Source: CAVVYV01 sp963752585
Lineage (GTDB): Bacteria > Actinomycetota > Thermoleophilia > Solirubrobacterales > 70-9
Assembly: GCA_963752585.1 (NCBI GenBank)
Contig: CAVVYV010000007.1
Location: 310,001-374,000 of the forward strand
Length of the DNA stretch: 64,000 nucleotides
Reading direction: 5' to 3'
The notes beneath the pieces were generated by a model. That model was not told the origin of the DNA, did no database searches, and was given only the letters and a program-made list of their open reading frames with translations. Positions 53,405 through 64,000 of the stretch are shown here, piece after piece (the stretch's first letter is position 1; each line of letters opens with the position of its first letter). The translations under genes and the position numbers were made by a program.

Positions 53405-53957
53405 GGGACAGCTCGTCCCGGACGAGCCTCTCCAGCTCGGCTGCCGCTTTCTGCACATCGTCGTTCACGATCACGTGCGGGAACTCGACTCGGGCCTCGA
53501 GCTCGAGCTCGGCGGTGCGGAGGCGGCGCTCGATCGCCTCGGGGCTGTCGGTGCCGCGCCCCTCGAGCCTGCGCCGGAGCGCCGCCGGGTCCGGCGGGGC
53601 GATGAAGATCAGGACCGCCTCCGGCATCGCCGCCCGCACCTGTCGAGCCCCCTGGACCTCGATCTCGAGGACCACCGAGCGCGCCTCAGCGAGCCGCTCC
53701 TCGACCGCCTCTCGAAGGGTGCCGTAGCGGTGACCGCTGTAGGTGGCGTGCTCGAGAAAGTCGCCGGCGTCCACCCGGCGCTCGAACTCGGCCTCGGTGA
53801 GGAAGTGGTAGTCGCGGCCGTCCTCCTCCCCGGGCCGGGGCTCGCGGGTCGTCGCCGAGACCGAGAGCTCCAGCTCCGGGATCCGCTCGAGCAGCTTCTC
53901 GATCAGCGTCCCCTTCCCCACCCCGGACGGACCGGTGATCACGAAGACCTTCGCCAT
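53400..53957 (-). CDS. gmk: Guanylate kinase
   Basis: 185 aa. P-loop GPSGVGKGT, TTREPRPGEEDGRDYHFL (GMP binding), ATYSGHRYGT and LEIEVQGARQVR. Phosphorylates GMP to GDP. Lies between mihF and rpoZ as in most Actinomycetota. Confidence 0.96.
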   Translation of the reverse strand: MAKVFVITGPSGVGKGTLIEKLLERIPELELSVSATTREPRPGEEDGRDYHFLTEAEFERRVDAGDFLEHATYSGHRYGTLREAVEERLAEARSVVLEIEVQGARQVRAAMPEAVLIFIAPPDPAALRRRLEGRGTDSPEAIERRLRTAELELEARVEFPHVIVNDDVQKAAAELERLVRDELSL

Positions 53958-53997
53958 CAGGCAAAGATCATGAACTCAGGGTCGGCAGAAACCGAGG

Positions 53998-54330
53998 CTA
54001 CTTCTGGAGGTGAGAAACGAGCTCGGAGCGCTGCCGCTCGGAGAGGCCGCCGATCGTCTTGCTCGGAGAGATCCGGCAGTTGGTGAGGATCCGGTTGGTC
54101 TTCACCCGCCCGTACTTCGGCACCGCCATGAGCATGTCGATCACCTTGGCGGTCTGGACGTACTCGGGCGGGTCCATCAGCAGCGTCTGGATCCTCACCT
54201 TGCCCGCCTTCAGGTCGCGCTTCAGCTGGGCTCGCTTCGAGCGGATGTCGTTGGCCCTCTTCAGGGCTTCCATCCGCTGGTCCAGTGATCTCTCGGGGGC
54301 GGCGCTGGAGGACTGGACCGGGGCCTGCAT
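53998..54330 (-). CDS. mihF: Actinobacterial integration host factor mIHF
   Basis: 110 aa, strongly basic. Long N-terminal helix (EALKRANDIRSKRAQLKRD), LLMDPPEYVQTAKVIDMLMAVP and the helix-two-turn-helix KTNRILTNCRISPSKTIGGL. Nucleoid protein needed for phage integration and chromosome organisation in mycobacteria and Streptomyces. This family is restricted to Actinomycetota and is the best taxonomic marker here. A TATACT box lies 9 nt before the ATG. Confidence 0.95.
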   Translation of the reverse strand: MQAPVQSSSAAPERSLDQRMEALKRANDIRSKRAQLKRDLKAGKVRIQTLLMDPPEYVQTAKVIDMLMAVPKYGRVKTNRILTNCRISPSKTIGGLSERQRSELVSHLQK

Positions 54331-54339
54331 TGGGGCGGC

Positions 54340-54345
54340 AGTATA
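54340..54345 (-). promoter_or_regulatory. -10 box, near-leaderless promoter for mihF
   Basis: TATACT, 9 nt before the ATG at 54330; expected leader 2-3 nt. Confidence 0.55.
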
Positions 54346-54400
54346 TCCCCGCCTCAGCGACGCGAAAAGGAGATTTCCCCCTTTGCGAAGAAAACCGTCC

Positions 54401-55279
54401 CTAGCCGGTCCCGGCCCCCTGTAACGAATCGGCGAGCTCCGCCGCCACTCGCGATCCGGCTGCCGGATCTCGGAAGCTCTCGGTGCCGACCGCGACCACT
54501 CTCGCCCCCGCGGTGATCAACTCGAGGGCATCGCGACCGGAGGCGACGCCGCCCATCCCGATCACGGGGATCGAGATCTCCCTGCAAACTGCCCCAATCT
54601 GCGCGCTTGCGACAGAACGCACGGTCTCCCCCGAGAGGCCACCGCCCTCTCCGCCGAGCCAGGGCTCGCCGGTCACAGGATCGAGCGGACGCTCGCGCAG
54701 CGTGTTGATCAGGGAGACGGCGTCGGCTCCTCCCTCCTCCGCGGCGACCGCGACCGGCGCTGGGTCGGGAACGTTCGGAGTGAGTTTCGTGATCAGAGGT
54801 TTGTTCGTCAGCGGTCGCAGCCGCCGAAGCAGCGAGCGAGCCTCGTCCGGCGACTCGCCGACGATCAGCCCCGACTCGACGTTCGGGCAGGAGACGTTGA
54901 GCTCGATTGCCGCCACCTCGTCGCGCTCGCCCACCCCCTCCACCAGGCGGGCGAACTGGTCGGGGCTGGTCCCCATCACCGAGACGATCAGGGGCACCGG
55001 CAGCTCCGCCAGCTCTGGAAGGTCGGCGGAGAGGAAGCCCTCGAGGCCCTTGTTCGGTAGCCCGATCGAGTTGACCATCCCCGCCGGCGTCTCCCACAGC
55101 CGCGGAGGCGGATTGCCGGCGCGCGGCTCGGGGGTGATCGTCTTCGAAACGAAGGCCGAGAACGGGAACTCGCGCAGGAGCGATTCCCCGAACGCCCGCC
55201 GGGCGGCGATCGCGTCGAAGGTCCCGGAGCCGTTGATGATCGGGTGGCGCAGCCGCAGGCCGCAGAGCTCGACGCCCAT
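54401..55279 (-). CDS. pyrD: Dihydroorotate dehydrogenase B, catalytic subunit
   Basis: 292 aa. TIM barrel with FMN: NGSGTFDAI, ELNVSCPNVESG (the class 1 catalytic Cys), ITKLTPNVPD, and GMGGVASGRDALELI. With PyrK it oxidises dihydroorotate to orotate using NAD+. ATG 55279 overlaps the pyrK stop by one base (TGATG); a TTG 3 nt upstream is possible. Confidence 0.95.
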   Translation of the reverse strand: MGVELCGLRLRHPIINGSGTFDAIAARRAFGESLLREFPFSAFVSKTITPEPRAGNPPPRLWETPAGMVNSIGLPNKGLEGFLSADLPELAELPVPLIVSVMGTSPDQFARLVEGVGERDEVAAIELNVSCPNVESGLIVGESPDEARSLLRRLRPLTNKPLITKLTPNVPDPAPVAVAAEEGGADAVSLINTLRERPLDPVTGEPWLGGEGGGLSGETVRSVASAQIGAVCREISIPVIGMGGVASGRDALELITAGARVVAVGTESFRDPAAGSRVAAELADSLQGAGTG

Positions 55280-56153
55280 CAATGACCCGACCCTTGGACC
55301 AGCGCGGTTGCGATTTCCTCGCCCCTGACCACCGGGCCGTCGACGCAGAGTCGAACGTAGCCGCCCTCGGCCAGGGGCACCGCGCAGCCGAAGCAGGCCC
55401 CGAACCCGCAGGCCATCGGCGCCTCCATCGCCAGCTCGCAGACGACCCCGCGCTCGGCGCAGAGCTCCCGCACCGCCTCCAGCATCGCGGGCGGCCCGCA
55501 GGCGTAGACCGGGGCGCTGCCCGCGTCGTCTCCCTCCAGCAGGACGGCGAGCAGGTCGGTGACGTAGCCGTGGTAGGTCCGGCGGCGGTTTTTGTGGCCG
55601 CCGACAGGGTGCTGGCCGTCGTCCATGGCAATCCGGATCTCGGAGCAGTCGAAGAGGGCGAGGCCGCCGCTGTGCTCGCGGTCGCGGAAGCCGAGCAGGA
55701 CGCGGGCCGGGATCCCCTGCTCGAGGAGCCGCCGGCGCCAGAGCGCCAGCGGGGCGATCCCGATTCCGCCGCCGATCAGGATCGCGCCCTTTGCCCCCGC
55801 GACCAGCTCCACCGGCGGGGAGAATGGCGCTCCCAGCGGGCCGGTGATCCAGAGGCCCTCCCCGGGCTCGAGGCCCGCCAGCCGCTCGGTCCCCGGCCCT
55901 ACCGCCTCGACCAGGAAGTCGAGCCTTACCCCTCCCGCCTCGCGCTCGGCGTCGGCGACCGAGAACGCCCGGGCGAGGTAGGGGCGCTCCTCCGCGGTTC
56001 CCCAGCCCGACGCCGCGGCCAGCATGTAGAACTGCCCCGCGGACGGCTCCGGGCCGTCCGGATCGATCGCGGAGAAGATCCGGTAGCCGCCGGACTCGAT
56101 GTTCCGGCCGACCTCGCAGAGCCGCCTCCCAAAGGGGGCGGCGGCACGCTCGT

Positions 56154-56157
<4 letters not shown>
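55279..56157 (-). CDS. pyrK: Dihydroorotate dehydrogenase B, electron-transfer subunit
   Basis: 292 aa from TTG 56157, whose TTGA overlaps the carB stop. FAD domain (RPYLARAFSVAD), NAD domain (AILIGGGIGIAPLALW, VYACGPPAMLEAV) and the 2Fe-2S cysteines in ACGFGACFGCAVPL and RLCVDGP. It passes electrons from PyrD to NAD+. Confidence 0.94.
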
Positions 56158-59248
<3,091 letters not shown>

Positions 59249-59249
<1 letters not shown>

Positions 59250-60361
59250 TAATCCGCGAGCTCGAGGAAGCGGTCGAAGAGGTGGCGGGCGTCGTGGGGG
59301 CCCGGACCGGCCTCGGGGTGGTACTGGACGGTGCACCCCGGGACGTCCTTGAGCATCAGGCCCTCGACCGTGCGGTCGTAGAGGTTGAGGTGGGAGAGCT
59401 CAGCCTCGCCGAAGTCCGTGGCCCAGCGCACGGGCTCGTCGGACTCCAGTTTCGCCTCCCCGCCGGGCCCGCTGACCGCGAAGCCGTGGTTTTGCGAGGT
59501 GATCTCGATCCGCCCGCTGTCGAGGTCCTTGACCGGGTGATTGGCGCCGCGGTGCCCGAAGGGGAGCTTGAAGGTGCCGAGCCCGACCGCCCGGCAGAGC
59601 AGCTGGTGGCCGAGGCAGATCCCGACCACGGGCACTTTTCCGACAACCCCCTTGACGTTGTCGACGACATAGTCGAGCGCCCCGGGGTCGCCGGGCCCAT
59701 TCGCGAGGAAGACCAGGTCCGGGTCGCGCGCGAGCACCTCCTCGCCCGAGCTGTCGCAGGGCAGCAGGGTGATCCGGCAGCCGCGCTGCTTCAGCTGCCT
59801 GATGATCGAGAGCTTGATCCCGGTGTCGATCCCGACCACGTGGGGACCATCGCCCTCGATCTCGATCGGCTCCGCCGGGGTCACCTCGCGGGCGATGTCG
59901 GCGCCGTCCATCGGGGGCTCGTCCTCGACCGCGGCCCGCGCCTCCGCCTCGCTCAGCTCCGCCGAGAAGATCCCGCCCCGCATCGCCCCGCGGTCGCGGA
60001 TGTGGCGGACGAGCGAGCGGGTGTCGACGCCGCTGATCGCGGCCACTCCGCAGTCGCGCAGCCAGTCGAGCCAGCCGCCCTCGGCACTCGCGGCGTCCTC
60101 GCTGTTCTTCCCCTCCCGCATGATCACCCCGCGGGCGTGGACCCGGTCCGATTCCATCGCCGCGGAGGAGACGCCGTAGTTGCCGATCAGGGGATAGGTG
60201 AAGGTGAGGATCTGGCCGGCGTAGGAGGGATCGGTGACCGACTCCTGGTAGCCGGTCATCGAGGTGTTGAAGACCACCTCGCCGGTGAGGCGGCCGGCGT
60301 CGGCACCGACGAGCTCGCCGTCGAAGCGGGTGCCGTCCTCGAGCAGGACGTAGCCGCTCAT
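59249..60361 (-). CDS. carA: Carbamoyl-phosphate synthase, small subunit
   Basis: 370 aa. N-terminal CPSase domain (GEVVFNTSMTGYQESVTDPS) and a class I glutaminase with Cys in VGICLGHQLL and the HPE of YHPEAGPGPHD. Supplies ammonia to CarB. ATGA overlap with the isochorismatase-like gene upstream. Confidence 0.97.
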
Positions 60362-60945
60362 CGAGCCTTCCCCTTCGTCCTCTTGCCCGGGTTGGGCGCG
60401 TACTCGAGGACCAGCTCCTGGACGCGCTTGAACCTCTCGGTGCCGGCCTCCCCGAGGAGCTCGAACAGCGCCGTTTCGACGCTGGTGATCGCCGCGCCCC
60501 CCCGCTCCATCTTCTGGAGGCCGACCCGCTTGTTCTCCTCCGATCGCGAGCCGACCGCGTCCTCGGCCACCTGGACCTCGACTCCCCGGTCGAGCAGGTC
60601 GAGCACCGTCTGGTTGACGCAGACATGGGTCTCGATCCCGCAGACGAGCGCCTGGTCGCGGCCCGCGAGGTCGAAGCCATTCGCCTCGACCGCCGAGAAC
60701 GTGAGCTTCTCCAGCCGGTCGGCCCCCTCCGGGAGGTGCTCGGCCACCTCGGGGGCGGTCTCCCCCAGCCCCTTCGGGTACTGCTCGCTGATCACGATCG
60801 GGATCCCGATCGCCTTCGCTCCCTCGACCAGCGTGGCGGTAGCGGCGGTCACCCGCTCGAAGTCCGGGACCGCCTCCCGGAAGCCCTCCTGGACGTCGAT
60901 CACGACCAGCGCCGTTCGCGCCGGGTCGAGCATGCCGGCGCTCAA
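60358..60945 (-). CDS. Isochorismatase-family cysteine hydrolase
   Basis: 195 aa from TTG 60945 (ATG 60933 is an alternative). Triad: Asp in LVVIDVQEGF, Lys in SEQYPKGLGE and Cys in GIETHVCVNQT. YcaC/nicotinamidase-like amidase or ureidohydrolase; substrate unknown. It lies between pyrC and carA with a 4-nt overlap with carA, so its product is made together with the pyrimidine enzymes. Confidence 0.87.
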   Translation of the reverse strand: MSAGMLDPARTALVVIDVQEGFREAVPDFERVTAATATLVEGAKAIGIPIVISEQYPKGLGETAPEVAEHLPEGADRLEKLTFSAVEANGFDLAGRDQALVCGIETHVCVNQTVLDLLDRGVEVQVAEDAVGSRSEENKRVGLQKMERGGAAITSVETALFELLGEAGTERFKRVQELVLEYAPNPGKRTKGKAR

Positions 60946-60979
60946 CCCGCGACCCCGAGATCAGGCTGAGGGGGTCGCC

Positions 60980-62278
60980 TCATCCGGCGACCCCCAGGGC
61001 GAAGGTCCGTTGCCGGAACGCGACCCGGCCGGCGGCGACGGTCATCAGGACCCGGCCGGTGAGGTCGGTGCCGGCGAAGCATGAGTTGAAGGACCGGCTC
61101 TCGTAGCCGTCCTCTCCGACCACCCACTTCAGCCCCGGGTCGATCAGCGCCAGGTTCGCCGCCGCCCCCTGCTCGATCCGGGGAGCCGCGATCCCAAAGG
61201 GCTCGCCGCCGCAGCTCAGCCGCTCGACCAGGGTCTGGAGGGTGAGGGTCCCCGGGAGGACCAGCAGCGTGTGGAGGGCGGCGAAGGCGGTCTCGAGCCC
61301 GGTCACCCCCCAGGCGGCTTCCTCGAACGGGACCTCCTTCTCCTCGATCGCGTGCGGGGCGTGATCGGTGGCGATGCAGTCGATCGTCCCGTCGCGGAGG
61401 CCGTCTAGGAGGGCCGCCCGATCGTCCTCGGAGCGAAGCGGCGGATTCATCTTGAACCGGGAATCGAGACCGCGAACGGCGTCCTCGGTCAGGGTCAGGT
61501 GGTGAGGGGTCGCCTCGCAGGTGACCTGGACCCCGGCCGCCTTCGCCCTGGCGATCTCCTCGACCGAGCCGCGGGCCGAGAGATGCTGCACCTGGACCCA
61601 CGCCCCCTCATATAGGGCGAGCGAGCAATCGCGAGCGATCATCGTCGACTCGGACACCGACGGGATGCCCCCCATCCCGAGCACCGCCGAGGCCTCGCCC
61701 TCGTGCATCACGCCGCCCGCGGAGAGGTCGGGGTCCTCCTCGTGGAGGGCGATCACTCCCCCGGCGAGCCGCTGGTATTGGAGCGCCCGCCGCAGCACCC
61801 TCGCGTTCGCGATCGGCAGCCCGTCGTCTGAGAATCCGATCGCGCCCGCCTCGCGCAACTCCGCCATCTCGGTCAGCTCCTCACCACCCATCCCCCGTGT
61901 GACGGCGGCAATGAACCCGACCGGGATCGATGCCTCGCCCATTGCGCGCTCTCGAACCGAGCCGAGCACCGCGGCGGAGTCGATCGGCGGAGAGGTGTTC
62001 GCCATCGCGATCACCGCGCAGTAGCCGCCAGCAGCCGCCGCCCGGGTTCCGGTCTCGAGGTCCTCCTTGTGCTCCTGGCCGGGCACCCGGAGGTGAACAT
62101 GGGGATCAACGAACCCCGGTACCGCCAGCAGGCCCTCGGCCTCGACCACCTCGGCGTCCTCGATCTTCGGGGCGCCACCGGGCTCGGCCAGCTCGGCGAT
62201 CTCGCCGTCGCGGACGACCAGGTCGCGGATCTGGTCGAGGCCGGTGCGAGGGTCGAACAGGCGGGCGCCGCGAATCAC
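60980..62278 (-). CDS. pyrC: Dihydroorotase
   Basis: 432 aa. Amidohydrolase with HxH in DPHVHLRVPGQEHKED, VTCEATPHHLTL, FKMNPPLRSEDD and the Asp in ATDHAPHAIEEK: class I dihydroorotase. Closes carbamoyl-aspartate to dihydroorotate. 78 nt after pyrB; a gene-free spacer, with no clear promoter. Confidence 0.96.
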   Translation of the reverse strand: MIRGARLFDPRTGLDQIRDLVVRDGEIAELAEPGGAPKIEDAEVVEAEGLLAVPGFVDPHVHLRVPGQEHKEDLETGTRAAAAGGYCAVIAMANTSPPIDSAAVLGSVRERAMGEASIPVGFIAAVTRGMGGEELTEMAELREAGAIGFSDDGLPIANARVLRRALQYQRLAGGVIALHEEDPDLSAGGVMHEGEASAVLGMGGIPSVSESTMIARDCSLALYEGAWVQVQHLSARGSVEEIARAKAAGVQVTCEATPHHLTLTEDAVRGLDSRFKMNPPLRSEDDRAALLDGLRDGTIDCIATDHAPHAIEEKEVPFEEAAWGVTGLETAFAALHTLLVLPGTLTLQTLVERLSCGGEPFGIAAPRIEQGAAANLALIDPGLKWVVGEDGYESRSFNSCFAGTDLTGRVLMTVAAGRVAFRQRTFALGVAG

Positions 62279-62356
62279 CAGGTTCGCTCCGCGCCCGGGA
62301 CGCGACTACCAGGGGTGGGGCATCCGGGCTCCCGCTCGAGCCGTTCGTCGCCACGT

Positions 62357-63313
62357 TCATGCCGGCTGCCCGATCGTCGAGGTGTCGGCGGGGGGAGCGC
62401 TCTTCGCCTGGGGCCCGTCGCGGCCGGTGAGGAGCTCGTAGATGATCGCCATCCGCACCACCAGCCCGCTCTCGACCTGCGCCGTGATCAGCGACTGGGG
62501 GGAATCGATCACCTCGGGCGACAGCTCCACCCCGCGGTTCACCGGACCGGGATGCATCAGCAGCTGGCGAGGGCCGAGCCGCCGCGAATCGATCTGGTAG
62601 CGGGCTGCGTACTCCCGCAGCGAGGGGACGAAGCTCTCCCCCATCCGCTCCCGCTGCATCCGGAGGGCGTAGACGACGTCGGCCTCTGCGAGTCCGTCGA
62701 GGTCATAGGCGATCCTCGGGCCGAGCGCCTCGATCCCCCTCGGGATCAGCGTCGGCGGGCCGCAGAGGGTCACCTCGGCGCCCATCAGGCGGAAGGCGAG
62801 CAGGCAGGAGCGGGCGACCCGGCTGTGGAGGACGTCGCCGACGATCCAGATCTTCACCCCGTCCAGGGACCCGAGGCGCTGCCTAAGCGTGTAGACGTCG
62901 AGCAGCGCCTGGGTCGGATGCTCGTGCTTGCCGTCGCCGGCGTTGATCACCGAGGCCTCGGTCCAGCCCGCGACCAGCGCCGCCGCCCCCGCGTGCGGGG
63001 AGCGGATCACGATCGCCGCCGGGTCGTAGGCGGAGAGGGTCGAGATCGTGTCCTTGAGCGACTCGCCCTTGTCCACGGAGGAGCCGCTCGACTTGATGCT
63101 GACCACGTCGGCCGAGAGCCGCTTGGCGGCGAGCTCGAACGAGGAGCTGGTCCGGGTGCTCGACTCGTAGAAGAGGCTGACGATCGTCCGGCCGCGCAGG
63201 GTGGGGACCTTCTTGATGTCGCGCTTGCCGACCTCGGCGAAGCTCTCGGCGCGGTCGAGGATCCGCTCGACCTCCTGGCGAGAGAGCCCTTCGATTCCCA
63301 GCAGGTGCTTCAT
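62357..63313 (-). CDS. pyrB: Aspartate carbamoyltransferase, catalytic subunit
   Basis: 318 aa. Carbamoyl-phosphate motif ESSTRTSSSFELAAKRL, GDGKHEHPTQALLD and HPGPVNRGVE. Condenses carbamoyl phosphate with aspartate. No pyrI follows. It starts 2 nt after the pyrR stop. Confidence 0.96.
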   Translation of the reverse strand: MKHLLGIEGLSRQEVERILDRAESFAEVGKRDIKKVPTLRGRTIVSLFYESSTRTSSSFELAAKRLSADVVSIKSSGSSVDKGESLKDTISTLSAYDPAAIVIRSPHAGAAALVAGWTEASVINAGDGKHEHPTQALLDVYTLRQRLGSLDGVKIWIVGDVLHSRVARSCLLAFRLMGAEVTLCGPPTLIPRGIEALGPRIAYDLDGLAEADVVYALRMQRERMGESFVPSLREYAARYQIDSRRLGPRQLLMHPGPVNRGVELSPEVIDSPQSLITAQVESGLVVRMAIIYELLTGRDGPQAKSAPPADTSTIGQPA

Positions 63314-63315
63314 CG

Positions 63316-63885
63316 CTACTCCTCTCCGGCCGTGGCCTTGGACTGGGCGGGCACGATCGCGACCTCGTCGGTCCCGTCGCTCTCCTCGAGGCGGACGTTG
63401 ACCCGCTCGCCGGGGGCGGTCGGCAGGTTCTTGCCGACGTAGTCGGGGCGGATCGGGAGTTCGCGGTGGCCGCGGTCGATCAGGACGGCGAGCTGCACGC
63501 GGGTCGGTCGCCCGTAGTCGAAGAGGGCGTCGATCGCGGCGCGGACCGTGCGGCCCGTGTAGAGGACGTCGTCGACGAGCACCACCGTCCGCCCCTCGAG
63601 CTCGAAGTCGAGATGCGAGTCGTGGACCACCGGCGCCGCCGTTGGCCCGCGGCTGGAGATGTCGTCGCGGTAGAACGAGATGTCGAGGTCGCCCTGAGGG
63701 ACCTCGGTCCCGGAGAGCTCTCCGACCAGCGCGTGGAGGCGCCGGCAGAGGACCGCGCCGCGGGTGTGGATGCCGACCAGGGCCACCCGGTCCGCCTCCT
63801 CGTTCTTCTCGACGATCTCATGGGCGATACGGACCAGCGTCCGCCGGAGATCGTCGTGATCGAGCACGACCTTCTCGTCGCTCAT
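63316..63885 (-). CDS. pyrR: Bifunctional pyrimidine regulator PyrR/uracil phosphoribosyltransferase
   Basis: 189 aa. PRPP loop VVLVDDVLYTGRTVRAAID, GIHTRGAVLCRRL, ISFYRDD and VNVRLEESDG. It binds pyr mRNA when UMP is high and has UPRTase activity. ATG 63885 is chosen because AGGAAGGAG lies 6 nt upstream; the longer frame to 63960 runs through the regulatory leader. First gene of the pyr operon. Confidence 0.96.
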   Translation of the reverse strand: MSDEKVVLDHDDLRRTLVRIAHEIVEKNEEADRVALVGIHTRGAVLCRRLHALVGELSGTEVPQGDLDISFYRDDISSRGPTAAPVVHDSHLDFELEGRTVVLVDDVLYTGRTVRAAIDALFDYGRPTRVQLAVLIDRGHRELPIRPDYVGKNLPTAPGERVNVRLEESDGTDEVAIVPAQSKATAGEE

Positions 63886-63900
63886 CTTCGGCTCCTTCCT

Positions 63901-63914
63901 GGCCTCGCGGGACC
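63901..63914 (-). promoter_or_regulatory. PyrR-binding loop overlapping the pyrR ribosome binding site region
   Basis: Minus-strand GGTCCCGCGAGGCC fits the PyrR anti-antiterminator loop pattern (RUCCNGNGAGGY) and directly precedes AGGAAGGAG of pyrR. No terminator follows, so control should be translational, as shown for pyrR in Mycobacterium smegmatis. Confidence 0.7.
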
Positions 63915-63937
63915 GGGTTAAAGGGGCGTGCCGGGCC

Positions 63938-63943
63938 AGCGTA
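63938..63943 (-). promoter_or_regulatory. -10 box of the pyr operon
   Basis: TACGCT on the minus strand, giving a leader of about 46 nt that contains the PyrR-binding loop. No good -35 seen. Confidence 0.45.
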
Positions 63944-64000
63944 GCAGCGCGACCTGCCACGATCCGGTCGTGAAGGCGCAGGTTGCGGAGGCAATCGAGG

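Noticed and set aside
54361..54395. Possible terminator between pyrD and mihF
   Set aside because: The stem is interrupted and short, and the T-run is weak; direction is also against the likely mihF promoter.

Overview
The window is a gene-dense, high-GC bacterial chromosome segment. An mIHF-type nucleoid protein (a family confined to Actinomycetota), the MurT/GatD lipid II amidation pair, and the linked mihF-gmk-rpoZ-coaBC and pyr clusters point to Actinomycetota. A DapL-type aminotransferase beside dapF, instead of the succinylase route of classical actinomycetes, suggests a deep class such as Thermoleophilia (inference). I see no prophage, IS element, CRISPR array, rRNA or intact tRNA. No gene-free stretch exceeds 300 bases.

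Layout. 0-3.5 kb: PRC-barrel fragment, coiled-coil diguanylate cyclase, a decayed tRNA-like remnant, DUF3052, peroxiredoxin and hydrolase. 3.6-8.7 kb: methyltransferase, then a coupled operon of lipid kinase, murT, methyltransferase and gatD, followed by lemA. 8.7-20.7 kb (mostly minus): SDR, dut, hflX, DMT transporter with a structured leader, Rid protein, dapL, dapF, SnoaL-like protein, miaA, miaB, cupredoxin, recX, recA, thpR. 20.8-27.2 kb: MBL hydrolase, PPOX protein, secreted protein, cinA, ftsK. 27.2-29.5 kb: an OmpR/HisKA two-component pair followed by a possible structured RNA ending in a strong terminator. 29.5-37 kb (minus): DUF899, rnj, dapA, dapB, M16 peptidase, pnp. 37.2-39.5 kb: a secreted S15-like peptidase. 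39.5-49.4 kb (minus): the translation cluster rimP-nusA-infB-(collagen-like gene)-ylxP-rbfA-nrnA-truB-ribF-rpsO, then bcp and a DsbA-like gene. 49.5-54.3 kb (minus): lipoprotein, TPR protein and dtd, coaBC, rpoZ, gmk, mihF. 54.4-63.9 kb (minus): pyrR-pyrB-pyrC-isochorismatase-carA-carB-pyrK-pyrD with a PyrR-binding hairpin at the pyrR ribosome binding site.

How the genes work together. dapA, dapB, dapL and dapF make meso-diaminopimelate; MurT/GatD amidates peptidoglycan precursor; the pyr operon makes orotate from bicarbonate, glutamine and aspartate; rimP to rpsO, pnp and rnj cover translation and RNA turnover; recA, recX, cinA and ftsK cover DNA maintenance.

Cross-window observations. Many starts sit 6-7 nt after a TANNNT or GATACT box, so leaderless mRNAs look common. 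A hairpin repeat occurs at 17792 and again inside ftsK at 26158. Seven apparent single-base frameshifts in five genes, two of them normally essential, look like sequencing or assembly errors.
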